From Symbioplanes lichenis (GTDB taxonomy: Bacteria > Actinomycetota > Actinomycetes > Mycobacteriales > Micromonosporaceae): a stretch of DNA of 64,000 nucleotides. The notes under the pieces were generated by a model. That model made no database searches and was not told the origin of the DNA. It was given only the letters and a program-made list of their open reading frames with translations. The position numbers and the translations under genes are program-made. Positions within the stretch are counted from its first letter, which is position 1, and each line of letters starts with the position of its first letter. Location of the stretch: the NCBI RefSeq assembly GCF_030709675.1, contig NZ_JAUZQD010000017.1, forward strand, positions 181,035-245,034, written 5' to 3'. Of the stretch, positions 42,131 through 50,357 are shown piece after piece.

Positions 42131-43006
42131 ATGTCCCTGCTGCAGGAACTCGGCGCCCAGCTCCGCGCCACCTCGGAGGAGCTGCCCACCGGCCCTGTCA
42201 CGGTCGCCCGGGAGAAGCTGACCAGCGCCACCGAGCTGCTCAACTGGGTGCGCCAGACGTCCGTCGACCCGCTGGGCGTACCGCAGCTGGGCAATGCCGT
42301 CGAAGCGGTCGAGCGCGCGGCAGCCGCCCTGCGCCTCGCCCAGGAGGCGATCGCGCAATATCTGGCCGCCGCGGGCCTGGCCGCGGGCGAGGGTGCCGCG
42401 CCGCCCGAGGCCGACTACAAGGCCGGCCTGCGCCCGCAGGAGGCCGAGGCCGTCGCCACCGAGACGCAGCCGGCGCCCGAGGAGCTGGGCCCGTGGTGGT
42501 CGCGGCGGGTGGCCGAGCTCACCGGCGAGGCGCCGCCGGCCGAGCCGGCCGAGCCCCGCAACGGCGCCGGCGACACCGCCGACCTGCTGCGCCGCGTCGC
42601 CGCCGGGGTGCGCTCCGGCGACCGGGCCCGCGTCGGCCGCGACCTGCACCAGGTCAACGCGGCGACCGGGCTGGGACTCTCCGCCGCGAGCTCGCCCGTG
42701 CTGCACCGGCTGGCCGGCGACCTGCTGGGGCACGAGCCCCGGCCCGAGGATCTGAAACGACTGCAGAGCGCCGCCACCGGCCGGGTGAAGTCGCTGCTGC
42801 CCGGCACCCCGCCCGAGGTGCTGGACACGCTGCTCGCCCGGATCTGCCGCGCGCCCGCGAAGAACGAGCAGCCCGCGCACCCCGCCGATTCGGCCGTCAC
42901 CGCGAGCGTGCTGACCGGGGTGCTGCTGGCCCGGCTCGGCCGCGACCCGGAGACCCTCGATCCGAGCCGGCCCGAGCCCGTACGGAGCCCGAACGTCGAT
43001 GCCTGA
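42131..43006 (+). CDS. Helical hypothetical protein, second gene of the FtsK-like operon
   Basis: The 291-residue soluble protein has an N-terminal helical region (SLLQELGAQLRATSEELPTG, EAVERAAAALRLAQEAIAQYL), an acidic Pro/Ala linker (about 90-140), and a C-terminal helical domain (DTADLLRRVAAGVRSGDRARVG, LHRLAGDLLGHEPRPEDL). I do not recognise a family. The stop overlaps the start of the ATPase gene by 8 nt, so translation is coupled. Confidence 0.72.
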   Translation: MSLLQELGAQLRATSEELPTGPVTVAREKLTSATELLNWVRQTSVDPLGVPQLGNAVEAVERAAAALRLAQEAIAQYLAAAGLAAGEGAAPPEADYKAGLRPQEAEAVATETQPAPEELGPWWSRRVAELTGEAPPAEPAEPRNGAGDTADLLRRVAAGVRSGDRARVGRDLHQVNAATGLGLSAASSPVLHRLAGDLLGHEPRPEDLKRLQSAATGRVKSLLPGTPPEVLDTLLARICRAPAKNEQPAHPADSAVTASVLTGVLLARLGRDPETLDPSRPEPVRSPNVDA

Positions 43007-45623
43007 GTCCCTCACCCAGCAGGTCGTCGAGGTCCGGGCCGCGCTCTCGCACGCGCTCGGCATCGCCGTGGAGGCCCGCGACGCCGCGCGGGACGAGCTC
43101 GACACCGCCCGCGCCCGCCGGGGCAAGGTCGTGGCGGCCGCCCGCGAGCGGCGCGGCCGGATCAAGGAGCAGCGCGACAAGCGTCTGCACCAGATCGACG
43201 AGGAGCGCGACCGGGCCCTGGCCGACCTGGCCGGGGCGGCGGCCGAGACAGCGCTGCTCGCGGCCCCGGGCGCGGCCGGCTCGGCCTGGAACGTCTGGGA
43301 GGCGACCCCGGCGGACACCGGCACCCCCGCGCCCGAGCTGCGGGCCGGGCTGCTGCGCCTCCCGTACGCCGGGGAGGTTCCCGCCCTCGTCCCGCTCCTC
43401 GACCGCGGGCACGTCGTGGTCCGCGGCGATCAGGCCGTCGGCGACGACGTGGTGGCCGGCCTGCTGCTGCGCGCTCTGGGCAGCGCCGAGCCGGGCCGGG
43501 TCGTCCTGACCGGGTACGACCCCGAGCAGCTCGGCGGCGGCCTGGCCGGCTTCGCCCCGCTGGCCCCGGCCGGGGTGCTGCGCTTCGTCGGCCCGGGCGG
43601 GCTCGGGGCGCTCCTCGATGAGCTGGTCGACCACGTCCGGCGGATCAACGAGACCGTGCTGGCCGGCGAGTACTCGTCGCTGCGCGAGCTGAGCGCCGCG
43701 ACCGGGCGCCGCCCCGAGCCCTGGCGCGTCGCCGTGCTGCTCGGCTCGGGGCGCTCCGACGAGCTGTCGCGGCACGAGCGGGGGCAGCTTTCGCGGCTGC
43801 TGCGGACCGGCGCCGCGTGCGGTGTCCACCTGATCCTGCGGAACATGCCCGCCGAGGACGGCACCGCCGAGATCATCAGCGCCGCGCCGGGGACCGAAGG
43901 CCGGGTGAGCGGGTGCGGGGACCTGCCGGTGGTCTTCGACGCCGGGCCGCCGCCGAGCCTGGTGACCCAGACCTGCCGGCGCATCGCGGACGAGGTCGCC
44001 GCCGGACCCGCTCCGGTCGCGCTGGACAGCCTGCTACCCGCCGAGGAGTGGCAGGAGAGCGCGGCCCGGGCCCTGACCGCCCCGCTCGGCGACAGCCCGC
44101 AGGGGGCGCCGGTCGAGGTCACGCTGGCCGACTATCCGCCGCACGCGCTCATCGCCGGGCCGTCGGGCACCGGCAAGACAAACCTCATCTACGCCTGGAT
44201 GGGTGCCCTCGCCGCCCGCTACTCCCCCGACGAGCTGGCGTTCTATCTGCTCGACTTCAAGGAGGGCGTGTCGTTCGCCCGGTTCGCGCCGGGCCGGCGG
44301 GACCCGAGCTGGCTGCCGCACGTACGCCTGGTCGGGGTGAACGTGAACACCGACCGCGAGTTCGGCCTGGCCCTGCTCCGCTTTCTCGGCGCCGAGCTGC
44401 GCAGCCGCGCCGACGCCGCCAAGCGGCACGAGGTCACGAACCTCGCCGAGCTGCGCGCCGAGGACCCCGAGGGGCACTGGCCGCGCATCGTCGCCGTGGT
44501 CGACGAGTTCCAGGTGCTCCTCGCCGGCCGCGACGCCGTGGCCGCCGAGGCGGTCGACCTGCTCGAGGACCTGGCCCGCCGCGGCCGCTCCCAGGGCATC
44601 CACCTGGTGCTGGCCAGCCAGGACGTCTCGGGCATCGAGGCGCTGTGGGGCCGGCCCGCGCTGGTCGCGCAGTTCTCGCTGCGGATCGCGCTGCCCCGGG
44701 CCCGCCGGGTGCTCGCCGAGACGAACACGGCCGCCGAGGCGCTGCCCCGCTATCACGCGGTGGTCAACGCCGACTCGGGCGCCGTCGAGGCGAACCGCGT
44801 GGTCCGGGTGCCCGACGCCGGCGACCGGGAGCGGTGGAGCGCGCTGCAGCACCGGTTGTGGCGGCGGCGGCCGCCGGACATGCCGGCGCCCCGGCTCTTC
44901 GACGGCGACGCGATCCCGCGGCTCGACGAGAAGCAGCTGTCGTTCCCGGAGGCGGCGGCCCCGGTGGTGCTGCTGGGCGAGACGATCGACGTGGCGGCGC
45001 GATCCGCGCGTACGGTGCTGCGGCGCGCCCCCGGCCGCAACATCGCCGTCATGGGCACGCGCGTCGAGGAGGCCTGCGCGATCCTGCACACGGCGGCCCG
45101 GTCGCTCGCCGCGCAGTTCGCCCCGGGGGCGGCGCAGTTCAAGGTGGCCTGCCTCGACCCCGACGCCGCCACCGCCGTCACCGCGCTGAAGGTCGTGCTG
45201 CCGCCCGGCGACACGGACTACTACAACTCTAACAATTGGGACAATTTGCTCGATCTGGCCGCCGACCGGGCCGAGTACGGGACCGCGGCCGACAAGCCAC
45301 TCTTCCTGTTCCTCTATGCCGTCGACGCCGCGCCCGGTGGCGATCTGCTGCGCCGGATCCTGCGGCAGGGGCCCGAGCGCCGGATCCACGTGATCGGCTG
45401 GTGGCGAGGGGCCGCCCTGCTGCGCGACACGCTCGGCGGGCAGGCCAGCCGTACGGATGTCATCGGGTCGTGGGTGGCTCTGGACGTGCACGGCAGCGAG
45501 CTGTCGCCCTACTACCCCGGCCACGGCTCCCCCGCCTGGTACCCGCGGCCGTGGCGGGCCCTCCACTTCGACCGCTCGGTGCATCGTGGCGCCGAGGTCA
45601 TCATCCCCTACGGACCGTCATGA
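42999..45623 (+). CDS. FtsK/SpoIIIE-type ATPase with N-terminal coiled coil
   Basis: The 874-residue protein has an N-terminal coiled coil (about 5-85, rich in Arg/Asp/Glu) and an uncharacterised middle domain. The FtsK/SpoIIIE motor has Walker A GPSGTGKT near 387, the LLDFKEG motif, Walker B VVDEFQVLL near 499 and LASQDVSGIEALWG. A second, P-loop-free domain occupies 640-870 (VVLLGETIDVAARSARTVLRRAPG). No membrane helix and no DNA-binding gamma domain are visible, so it is not the cell-division FtsK. It could move DNA or protein, like ESX EccC. The membrane anchor may be the next gene, which overlaps it by ATGA. Confidence 0.82.
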   Translation: MPESLTQQVVEVRAALSHALGIAVEARDAARDELDTARARRGKVVAAARERRGRIKEQRDKRLHQIDEERDRALADLAGAAAETALLAAPGAAGSAWNVWEATPADTGTPAPELRAGLLRLPYAGEVPALVPLLDRGHVVVRGDQAVGDDVVAGLLLRALGSAEPGRVVLTGYDPEQLGGGLAGFAPLAPAGVLRFVGPGGLGALLDELVDHVRRINETVLAGEYSSLRELSAATGRRPEPWRVAVLLGSGRSDELSRHERGQLSRLLRTGAACGVHLILRNMPAEDGTAEIISAAPGTEGRVSGCGDLPVVFDAGPPPSLVTQTCRRIADEVAAGPAPVALDSLLPAEEWQESAARALTAPLGDSPQGAPVEVTLADYPPHALIAGPSGTGKTNLIYAWMGALAARYSPDELAFYLLDFKEGVSFARFAPGRRDPSWLPHVRLVGVNVNTDREFGLALLRFLGAELRSRADAAKRHEVTNLAELRAEDPEGHWPRIVAVVDEFQVLLAGRDAVAAEAVDLLEDLARRGRSQGIHLVLASQDVSGIEALWGRPALVAQFSLRIALPRARRVLAETNTAAEALPRYHAVVNADSGAVEANRVVRVPDAGDRERWSALQHRLWRRRPPDMPAPRLFDGDAIPRLDEKQLSFPEAAAPVVLLGETIDVAARSARTVLRRAPGRNIAVMGTRVEEACAILHTAARSLAAQFAPGAAQFKVACLDPDAATAVTALKVVLPPGDTDYYNSNNWDNLLDLAADRAEYGTAADKPLFLFLYAVDAAPGGDLLRRILRQGPERRIHVIGWWRGAALLRDTLGGQASRTDVIGSWVALDVHGSELSPYYPGHGSPAWYPRPWRALHFDRSVHRGAEVIIPYGPS

Positions 45624-46324
45624 CTCCTGACCCCGACGGCGTCCTCGAGCGCCGCACGCCCGACTACCGCAGCGTCGTCAAGAAGCTGACGGAGCTCGAC
45701 GACGACGCGGCGAACCACCGCACCGAGGCCCGCACCTGGCACGACACCCGCGCCGCGGAGGCCGACGAGGCCGTCCGGGCCGCCGACCGGCGGGTGCGCG
45801 AGGCCGCCGCCGCAGCCGACGCCGCCCAGCGCCGCCTGGACGAGGTCGACGCCACGGTCGAGCGCCTCTGGTCGGACTTCGCCCACACGGCCGGCCGCCC
45901 GGCGGAGCGCTTCGGCCGCCCGCCCGGCCCGGTGGTGCCCCGCCAGCGCGACCGCGCCGTCGAGGACTACCTCCAGGAGGCCGAGGCCACGGCCAACCGT
46001 AAGACCGCGATCAAACCCATCAAAGGCGCGGCCCTCCTGTACGTCGGCCTGGGCGCCCTGGGCGGCGCGGTGGGCCTGGCGGCGTGGTCGCTGCTGCGCT
46101 GGGCGGGCCGCGAGAGCGGCGGGGACCTCGCGGTCGGCCTGCCCGTGGTGGCCCTGATCGTGGCCCTCCTCGGCCCGATCCTCGCCGTCATCGTGGCCAA
46201 GCGCGTCGCGGACCGCACCAAGGAACCCCTGGACGCCTCCACCGTCGTCACCGTCCTGGCGTCGGCCCTCATCACCGCGGGCCTGATCCTGGTCATCGTG
46301 CGCAACAGTGCGGCCACCGGGTGA
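45620..46324 (+). CDS. Coiled-coil membrane protein, last gene of the FtsK-like operon
   Basis: The 234-residue protein has an N-terminal coiled coil (about 20-90) and then three membrane helices near 140-162, 175-196 and 212-230. It has no signal peptide. ATG at 45620 overlaps the ATPase stop. It is the only membrane protein in the operon and may anchor the ATPase. No family recognised. Confidence 0.75.
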   Translation: MTPDPDGVLERRTPDYRSVVKKLTELDDDAANHRTEARTWHDTRAAEADEAVRAADRRVREAAAAADAAQRRLDEVDATVERLWSDFAHTAGRPAERFGRPPGPVVPRQRDRAVEDYLQEAEATANRKTAIKPIKGAALLYVGLGALGGAVGLAAWSLLRWAGRESGGDLAVGLPVVALIVALLGPILAVIVAKRVADRTKEPLDASTVVTVLASALITAGLILVIVRNSAATG

Positions 46325-46398
46325 ACGCCCGATGAAGTCTGCTGTGGACACTCCCGGGTTTGTGCCACCGGAGGTCGTGGCCCGAGGCTGAACCGCGC

Positions 46399-46611
46399 GT
46401 GCTGCCCAGCGTTCGCCGCACCGTCGCCGAGGCCGGCGTCGTCACGGGCCGGTTCCTCGCCGCGAACGGCACCCCGGCCGCGGACACCGCGGGCGGCCGC
46501 AGCCAGTACGCCCACCAGTCCCCGGACTACGCCTCGGCCGACCTGATCACCCTGACCTCGGGCACGACGACCGTGGTCGACGACCAGCTCCTCTGGGACC
46601 CGGTGAGCTGA
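46399..46611 (+). CDS. Possible small protein or gene remnant
   Basis: The 70-codon frame (GTG at 46399) reads LPSVRRTVAEAGVVTGRFLA and ends LTSGTTTVVDDQLLWDPVS. Codon use is coding-like, but no family, no good ribosome site and no obvious start are seen. It could be the tail of a lost gene. The flanking bases 46325-46398 and 46612-46785 hold nothing else recognisable. Confidence 0.35.
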   Translation: MLPSVRRTVAEAGVVTGRFLAANGTPAADTAGGRSQYAHQSPDYASADLITLTSGTTTVVDDQLLWDPVS

Positions 46612-46785
46612 CCGGCCACCGGTGGCCGCTCCGGACTCTGCGTCCGGGGCGGCTGCCGGCCTGGGGCCTTTCTCCGGGGCGGCTGCCGTTCCGGGGCAGA
46701 CAGCGCGTCCGTTGCCGGAGGGGGCGTGGGGACCACCATGGGACCCGGCCGGCGGGGCTCGTTTCCCGGGCCGCGGGAGGTCGGG

Positions 46786-47286
46786 GTGGCACAGGGATCG
46801 GCGTTCGAGCGGGAGCGCAGGTTCCTCGTGCACGACACCGGCATCGTCGAGCCCCACGCCGGCAACATCATCGTGCAGGCCTACCTGTACGTGCGGGACG
46901 ACTACGCGGTCCGGGTCCGGCGCACCTATCTCCCGGACGAGGCGGGCGGCTACCACGAGGGGCCCGCCCTGCTGGCCGTCAAAGGACCACGGTCCGGCGG
47001 AACGCGCGAGGAGCACGAGATGGAGCTGCCGGTGCCGCTGGCCCGGGAGCTGATCGACCGGTCCGAGCACAAAGTGACCAAGCTGCGGTACCAGATCGTG
47101 GAGGGGGCACACGTCTGGGACGTCGACGTGTTCTCCGGCTCGAACGAGGGACTGGTCATCGCGGAGTGCGAGGCGAGCGACCTCAGCGCGGTGGTGCCGC
47201 CGGACTGGGTGGCCGAGGAGATCACCGAGGACGCGCGCTACAACAACGAGAACCTGGCGGTCACCCCGTACGGGTCCTGGGGCTGA
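46786..47286 (+). CDS. CYTH domain protein
   Basis: The 166-residue protein carries the CYTH tunnel-fold signature ERERRFLVHD near residue 7 (ExExK-type, with R in place of K), then QAYLYVRDDYAVRVRRTYL, ALLAVKGPRSG, and late acids in VWDVDVFSGSNEGLVIAECEAS. CYTH proteins hydrolyse or make triphosphates, or bind polyphosphate. GTG at 46786 follows GGGAGGTCGGG; upstream GTG or ATG codons are less well supported. It is monocistronic. Confidence 0.85.
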   Translation: MAQGSAFERERRFLVHDTGIVEPHAGNIIVQAYLYVRDDYAVRVRRTYLPDEAGGYHEGPALLAVKGPRSGGTREEHEMELPVPLARELIDRSEHKVTKLRYQIVEGAHVWDVDVFSGSNEGLVIAECEASDLSAVVPPDWVAEEITEDARYNNENLAVTPYGSWG

Positions 47287-47362
47287 CCGTCACCCGTTGG
47301 CGGGACAGTCGCCGGGCCGGCCGCGGTCTAGCGTGGAACGACACCACGGCGGGAGGCCCCGG

Positions 47363-47815
47363 ATGGACGTACAGCTCGAACGGCTGGCCAACGACGCGGG
47401 CCTCGCCGTGGCCCGGCTGCTGGCGACCGACGACTGGCAGGTGGCGGAGCGGGCCGTGCACCGGCTCTGGCAGGCCGCCGATCCCGCACGGGCCCCGATG
47501 GTGGCGGCCGAGCTCCGGCAGAGCCGCGACGAGCTGGTCGGGACGGGGGCCGCGCAACCGATGCGCGACGCCCGCGACGCCCTCGTCGCGGAGTGGCGGG
47601 CCCGGCTCAAGCGCTTGCTCGTGGTCGACCCCGAGCGCGCGATCGCTCTGGCCGCGGTGCTCGAGGAGGACCTGGCGCCGGCTCTGCGCGGCGCGGCGCC
47701 GGGCGAGCTGCCCGCCGAGCCCGGGCCCGGCGGCCGCGGGGTGACCGTGACGGGCTCGTTCAGCGACTTCGTGACCGGCATGAACGTCGCCCTCCGCGGC
47801 GTCCACGACCGCTGA
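47363..47815 (+). CDS. Hypothetical soluble helical protein
   Basis: The 150-residue protein is helical and acidic (LATDDWQVAERAVHRLWQAA, DALVAEWRARLKRLLVVDPE). A short Gly-rich linker and a C-terminal GVTVTGSFSDFVTGMNVALRG follow. No family recognised. ATG at 47363 has GGGAGGCCCCGG upstream. The next gene begins 2 nt after the stop, so the two form an operon. Confidence 0.7.
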   Translation: MDVQLERLANDAGLAVARLLATDDWQVAERAVHRLWQAADPARAPMVAAELRQSRDELVGTGAAQPMRDARDALVAEWRARLKRLLVVDPERAIALAAVLEEDLAPALRGAAPGELPAEPGPGGRGVTVTGSFSDFVTGMNVALRGVHDR

Positions 47816-47817
47816 TC

Positions 47818-48528
47818 ATGGATTCCACCAGCGGATACGTGCTGGCCGGCTGTCTCGGGGCAGCGATCGGCGCCACCGAGCTGGCAAGCCGCTACCGCGA
47901 CGACCCGGGCCGTTCGGTGCTGCAGCCGGCCGCGCTGCTCTACGTCCTGACGAACGCGGCGGCGAGCGTGGCCGCCGTCGCGATCATCCGCGTGTTCGGC
48001 TGGACCTTCGGACAGACCGGAGCCGCCCGCGACCTGGTGCAGACCCTCGCCGGCGGGCTCGGGGCGATCGCGCTCTTCCGCACCAAGCTCTTCGCCGCGG
48101 CGGAGAAGGGGTCGAACTTCAACTGGGGCCCGGGCGGCCTGCTCGAGCGCATCCTGGCCGTCAGCGACCGCCAAGTCGATCGCTACCAGGCCAAACGCCG
48201 CAGCCAGGTGGCGAGGGAGGTCATGAGCGGCGTCTCCTTCGACCGCGTCTACGTGACCCTCCCGGCACTGGCCCTCAGCCTGCTGGAAAACTCGTCCCCC
48301 GACGACCAGTCCCGGCTGAAGGCGGACGTGATCGCCCTCAAGGACGACGAGCTGATGTCCCCCGAGGACAAGTCGCTGCTGCTCGGCGTGGCGGTCATGC
48401 GGATCACAGGAGTGCAACTCCTCGTCCGCGCCGTCGCGGGCCTGTCCGGCCGGGACGGCGTCCCGGCGCCCCGGCGCAAGCCGCCCGTCACGGTCCCGTC
48501 CTCGCGCCGGTCGCCTTCCGGCACCTGA
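47818..48528 (+). CDS. Hypothetical membrane protein
   Basis: The 236-residue protein has three N-terminal hydrophobic segments (about 5-22, 40-60 and 75-95). A soluble helical part (about 115-215) with SDRQVDRYQAKRRSQVAREVM and a basic tail follow. No family recognised. It follows the 150-residue helical gene after 2 nt. The pair may form a membrane complex, but nothing in the sequence tells its role. Confidence 0.72.
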   Translation: MDSTSGYVLAGCLGAAIGATELASRYRDDPGRSVLQPAALLYVLTNAAASVAAVAIIRVFGWTFGQTGAARDLVQTLAGGLGAIALFRTKLFAAAEKGSNFNWGPGGLLERILAVSDRQVDRYQAKRRSQVAREVMSGVSFDRVYVTLPALALSLLENSSPDDQSRLKADVIALKDDELMSPEDKSLLLGVAVMRITGVQLLVRAVAGLSGRDGVPAPRRKPPVTVPSSRRSPSGT

Positions 48529-48635
48529 CGCGAGAGCCCACGGCCGGCGGGCCCGCACCCCCCGGCCCGTTTCCACGTCGGGCTCGGGTGAGGCGCGTTC
48601 GCCGGCCTGGCCCGGCACATGATCGCGCGGCCGGG

Positions 48636-48735
48636 GTGAGCCGCGTGCGCCCGGGCCGGGGACGGCAGGTGCTCGCGCCCCGCACGAGTAGTCCGGCCCC
48701 GGGTGAACGCTCTCCGAGGGAGCCCGTACTCATAT
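48636..48735. repeat. 100-bp dispersed repeat, copy 1
   Basis: It is about 85% identical to 53393-53493 in the same orientation. Shared blocks include GGCTCGCGCCCC- and CACGAGTAGTC-type runs and a terminal CATAT. It lies just 3' of the minus-strand JmjC-type gene. The rest of 48529-48789 shows nothing else recognisable. Confidence 0.8.
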
Positions 48736-48789
48736 CTGCCGAAGGCCGCGCCCACCGGAAGGGGGACGCGGCCTGGCGGAACGCGGGTT

Positions 48790-50037
48790 TCAGACGGCCG
48801 GGACCAGGACGGCCTCGCGGAGCAGGCGGCGGGCGAGCACCAGACGGTCCTCGTCGTCGTCCAGGCCGGGGAGGTCGCTCACGCGGTGCGGGGTGCCGTC
48901 GAGGGCGAATCGCAGGGCCGGCTCGCAGAACGACGGGAAGCGCAGCGTGCGTCCTTCGAGCTGGAGGACGACGTGGTCCGGGCCGTCCGTGGTGAGCTGC
49001 CAGAAGAGGCCGTGGCGCACGGCGACGGCCGCGGCGGGCGTGAGCTGCTCGGCGTAGGCCAGCTGGGCCAAGGGCTTGACCGGCTGCGGGCGGCGGGCGG
49101 ACCAGGCGCGGGTGCGGAGGCGGGCGGCCACCGCGGCCGGGTCGGCGGTGAGGAGCCAGTCGCGCAGGGCGGTGACTGTTTCCTCGAGTTCGGGGGCGAC
49201 TTCCTCCGGGTCGGCGACGTCCATGGCGTACGGGAGGGTGGCTCGGAGCCGTTGGTCCTCCGCCGCGAGGTGCAGGAGCTCCTCGACGATCGCGTAGCGG
49301 GTGAGGGCGCGGACCCCGAACGTCAGGTGCAGGCTGCGCTCGCCCTGGGCCTCGGCGGCGTGGAGCCAGCCGCGCGGCAGGTAGAGGGCGTCCCCGGGGT
49401 GCAGGACGACGTCGAGGGCCGGGTCGCCGGCGGCGGTGGCGCCCACCTCGTCGGCGCGGCCGCCCCAGGCCTGGCGTTCCAGGGGCTCGGGGAGGACCGG
49501 GGGGTGGATCTTCCAGCGCTTGGTCCCGTCGACCTGCAGGACGAAGACGTCGTGCGTGTCGTAGTGGGTCGCGAAGCCCTTGTTGCCCGGCGGGGTCAGG
49601 TAGGCGTTGACCTGCAGGGGCTGGTTGAGCTCGGCGCCCAGGCGGCGCGCGTGGTCGATGATCGGGGGGTGGATGCGGTGCAGGCCCTGCAGGACCAGGG
49701 TGGCCCCGTCGGCGTACAGCTGCATGACCTTGTCGTCGCGCACCTGGTCGCCGATCTCGGCGCCGGCGCCGCCGCTGCCCGTGAAGGCCGAGGCCGGCAT
49801 CACCTTGCCCTGGTTGGCGACGCGCAGGAACGGGGTGCGCAGGCCGCGCTCGCTCAGCAGCTCGTCGACGGCCTCGGGGGCGAGCAGGTCCCGGAAGCCG
49901 TCCGGGCCGGCCAGCTCGTCGGCCCGGGTCAGCAGCGGCTGCCGCCCCCAGTAGGCCTCGGCGAACTTGGCCGGGTCGGCCGCGACGGCCCGGGCCAGGG
50001 CCGGCGCCGTGGCCGGCCCTGGAACGGAGGTGCTCAT
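48790..50037 (-). CDS. JmjC/cupin-fold Fe(II)-2-oxoglutarate oxygenase (ribosomal oxygenase type)
   Basis: The 415-residue protein resembles YcfD/RoxA and NO66. Its N-terminus has FAEAYWGRQPLLTRADEL, and the facial triad is H158-x-D160 (GFATHYDTHDVFVLQVDG) and H226 (LYLPRGWLHAAEA). The KRWKIH segment follows as in relatives, and a C-terminal winged-helix-like region covers about 250-400. Such enzymes hydroxylate Arg or His of ribosomal proteins. Here the ATG overlaps the stop of a repeat-peptide gene (TGATG), which suggests that the peptide is its substrate or regulator. The fold is firm; the substrate is inference. Confidence 0.88.
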   Translation of the reverse strand: MSTSVPGPATAPALARAVAADPAKFAEAYWGRQPLLTRADELAGPDGFRDLLAPEAVDELLSERGLRTPFLRVANQGKVMPASAFTGSGGAGAEIGDQVRDDKVMQLYADGATLVLQGLHRIHPPIIDHARRLGAELNQPLQVNAYLTPPGNKGFATHYDTHDVFVLQVDGTKRWKIHPPVLPEPLERQAWGGRADEVGATAAGDPALDVVLHPGDALYLPRGWLHAAEAQGERSLHLTFGVRALTRYAIVEELLHLAAEDQRLRATLPYAMDVADPEEVAPELEETVTALRDWLLTADPAAVAARLRTRAWSARRPQPVKPLAQLAYAEQLTPAAAVAVRHGLFWQLTTDGPDHVVLQLEGRTLRFPSFCEPALRFALDGTPHRVSDLPGLDDDEDRLVLARRLLREAVLVPAV

Positions 50038-50285
50038 CAGGAGGCGGAGCCGTCGGCGCCGCCGTCGTGGCCGCCCGGGTTGGCGCCGCCGTCGGCCGGG
50101 CCCTCGCCCGCCGAGCCGTCCGCGCCGCCGTCGTGGCCGCCCGGGTTCGCGCCGCCGTCCGCCGGGCCCTCGCCCGCCGAGCCGTCCGCGCCGCCGTCGT
50201 GCCCGTTCGGGTTCGCGCCGCCGTCGGCCAGGCCCTCGCCCGACGTGCCGCTGCCGCCGGTGATGTCGTCGTCGTTGAGTCGCAT
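50037..50285 (-). CDS. 82-residue repeat peptide, candidate substrate of the adjacent JmjC oxygenase
   Basis: After a short leader (MRLNDDDITGGSGTS) the peptide is three 22-residue repeats at 16-37, 38-59 and 60-81, each with the core ADGGANPxGHDGGADGSA. Each repeat has one His (29, 51, 73), one Asn followed by Pro, and several Asp, and no Cys, Lys, Arg or aromatic residue. Such a gene resembles a multi-core RiPP precursor. ATG at 50285 has GAAGGGA 8 nt upstream. It is the first gene of a two-gene transcript, and its stop overlaps the oxygenase ATG. It may also be a disordered structural peptide. Confidence 0.8.
   Translation of the reverse strand: MRLNDDDITGGSGTSGEGLADGGANPNGHDGGADGSAGEGPADGGANPGGHDGGADGSAGEGPADGGANPGGHDGGADGSAS
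50043..50240 (-). repeat. 66-bp in-frame tandem repeat, three units
   Basis: The three 66-bp units differ by only a few bases. The first unit differs at the Leu codon and at Asn-Gly instead of Gly-Gly after Pro. The near identity keeps the peptide repeats uniform and suggests recent duplication or selection on the core sequence. Confidence 0.85.
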
Positions 50286-50357
50286 CACAATTCCCTTCCC
50301 TCGGTGTGACCCGCTGGTACCCGTTTCGATCACCGGAAAACCGGTAAGCAGTCCGGC

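Noticed and set aside
48733..48735. Shared minus-strand frame starting at 48733 and at 53491 in the dispersed repeat
   Set aside because: Both start with ATG and share a peptide pattern, but differences are mostly non-synonymous and neither has a family or a clear ribosome site; a structural repeat is simpler.
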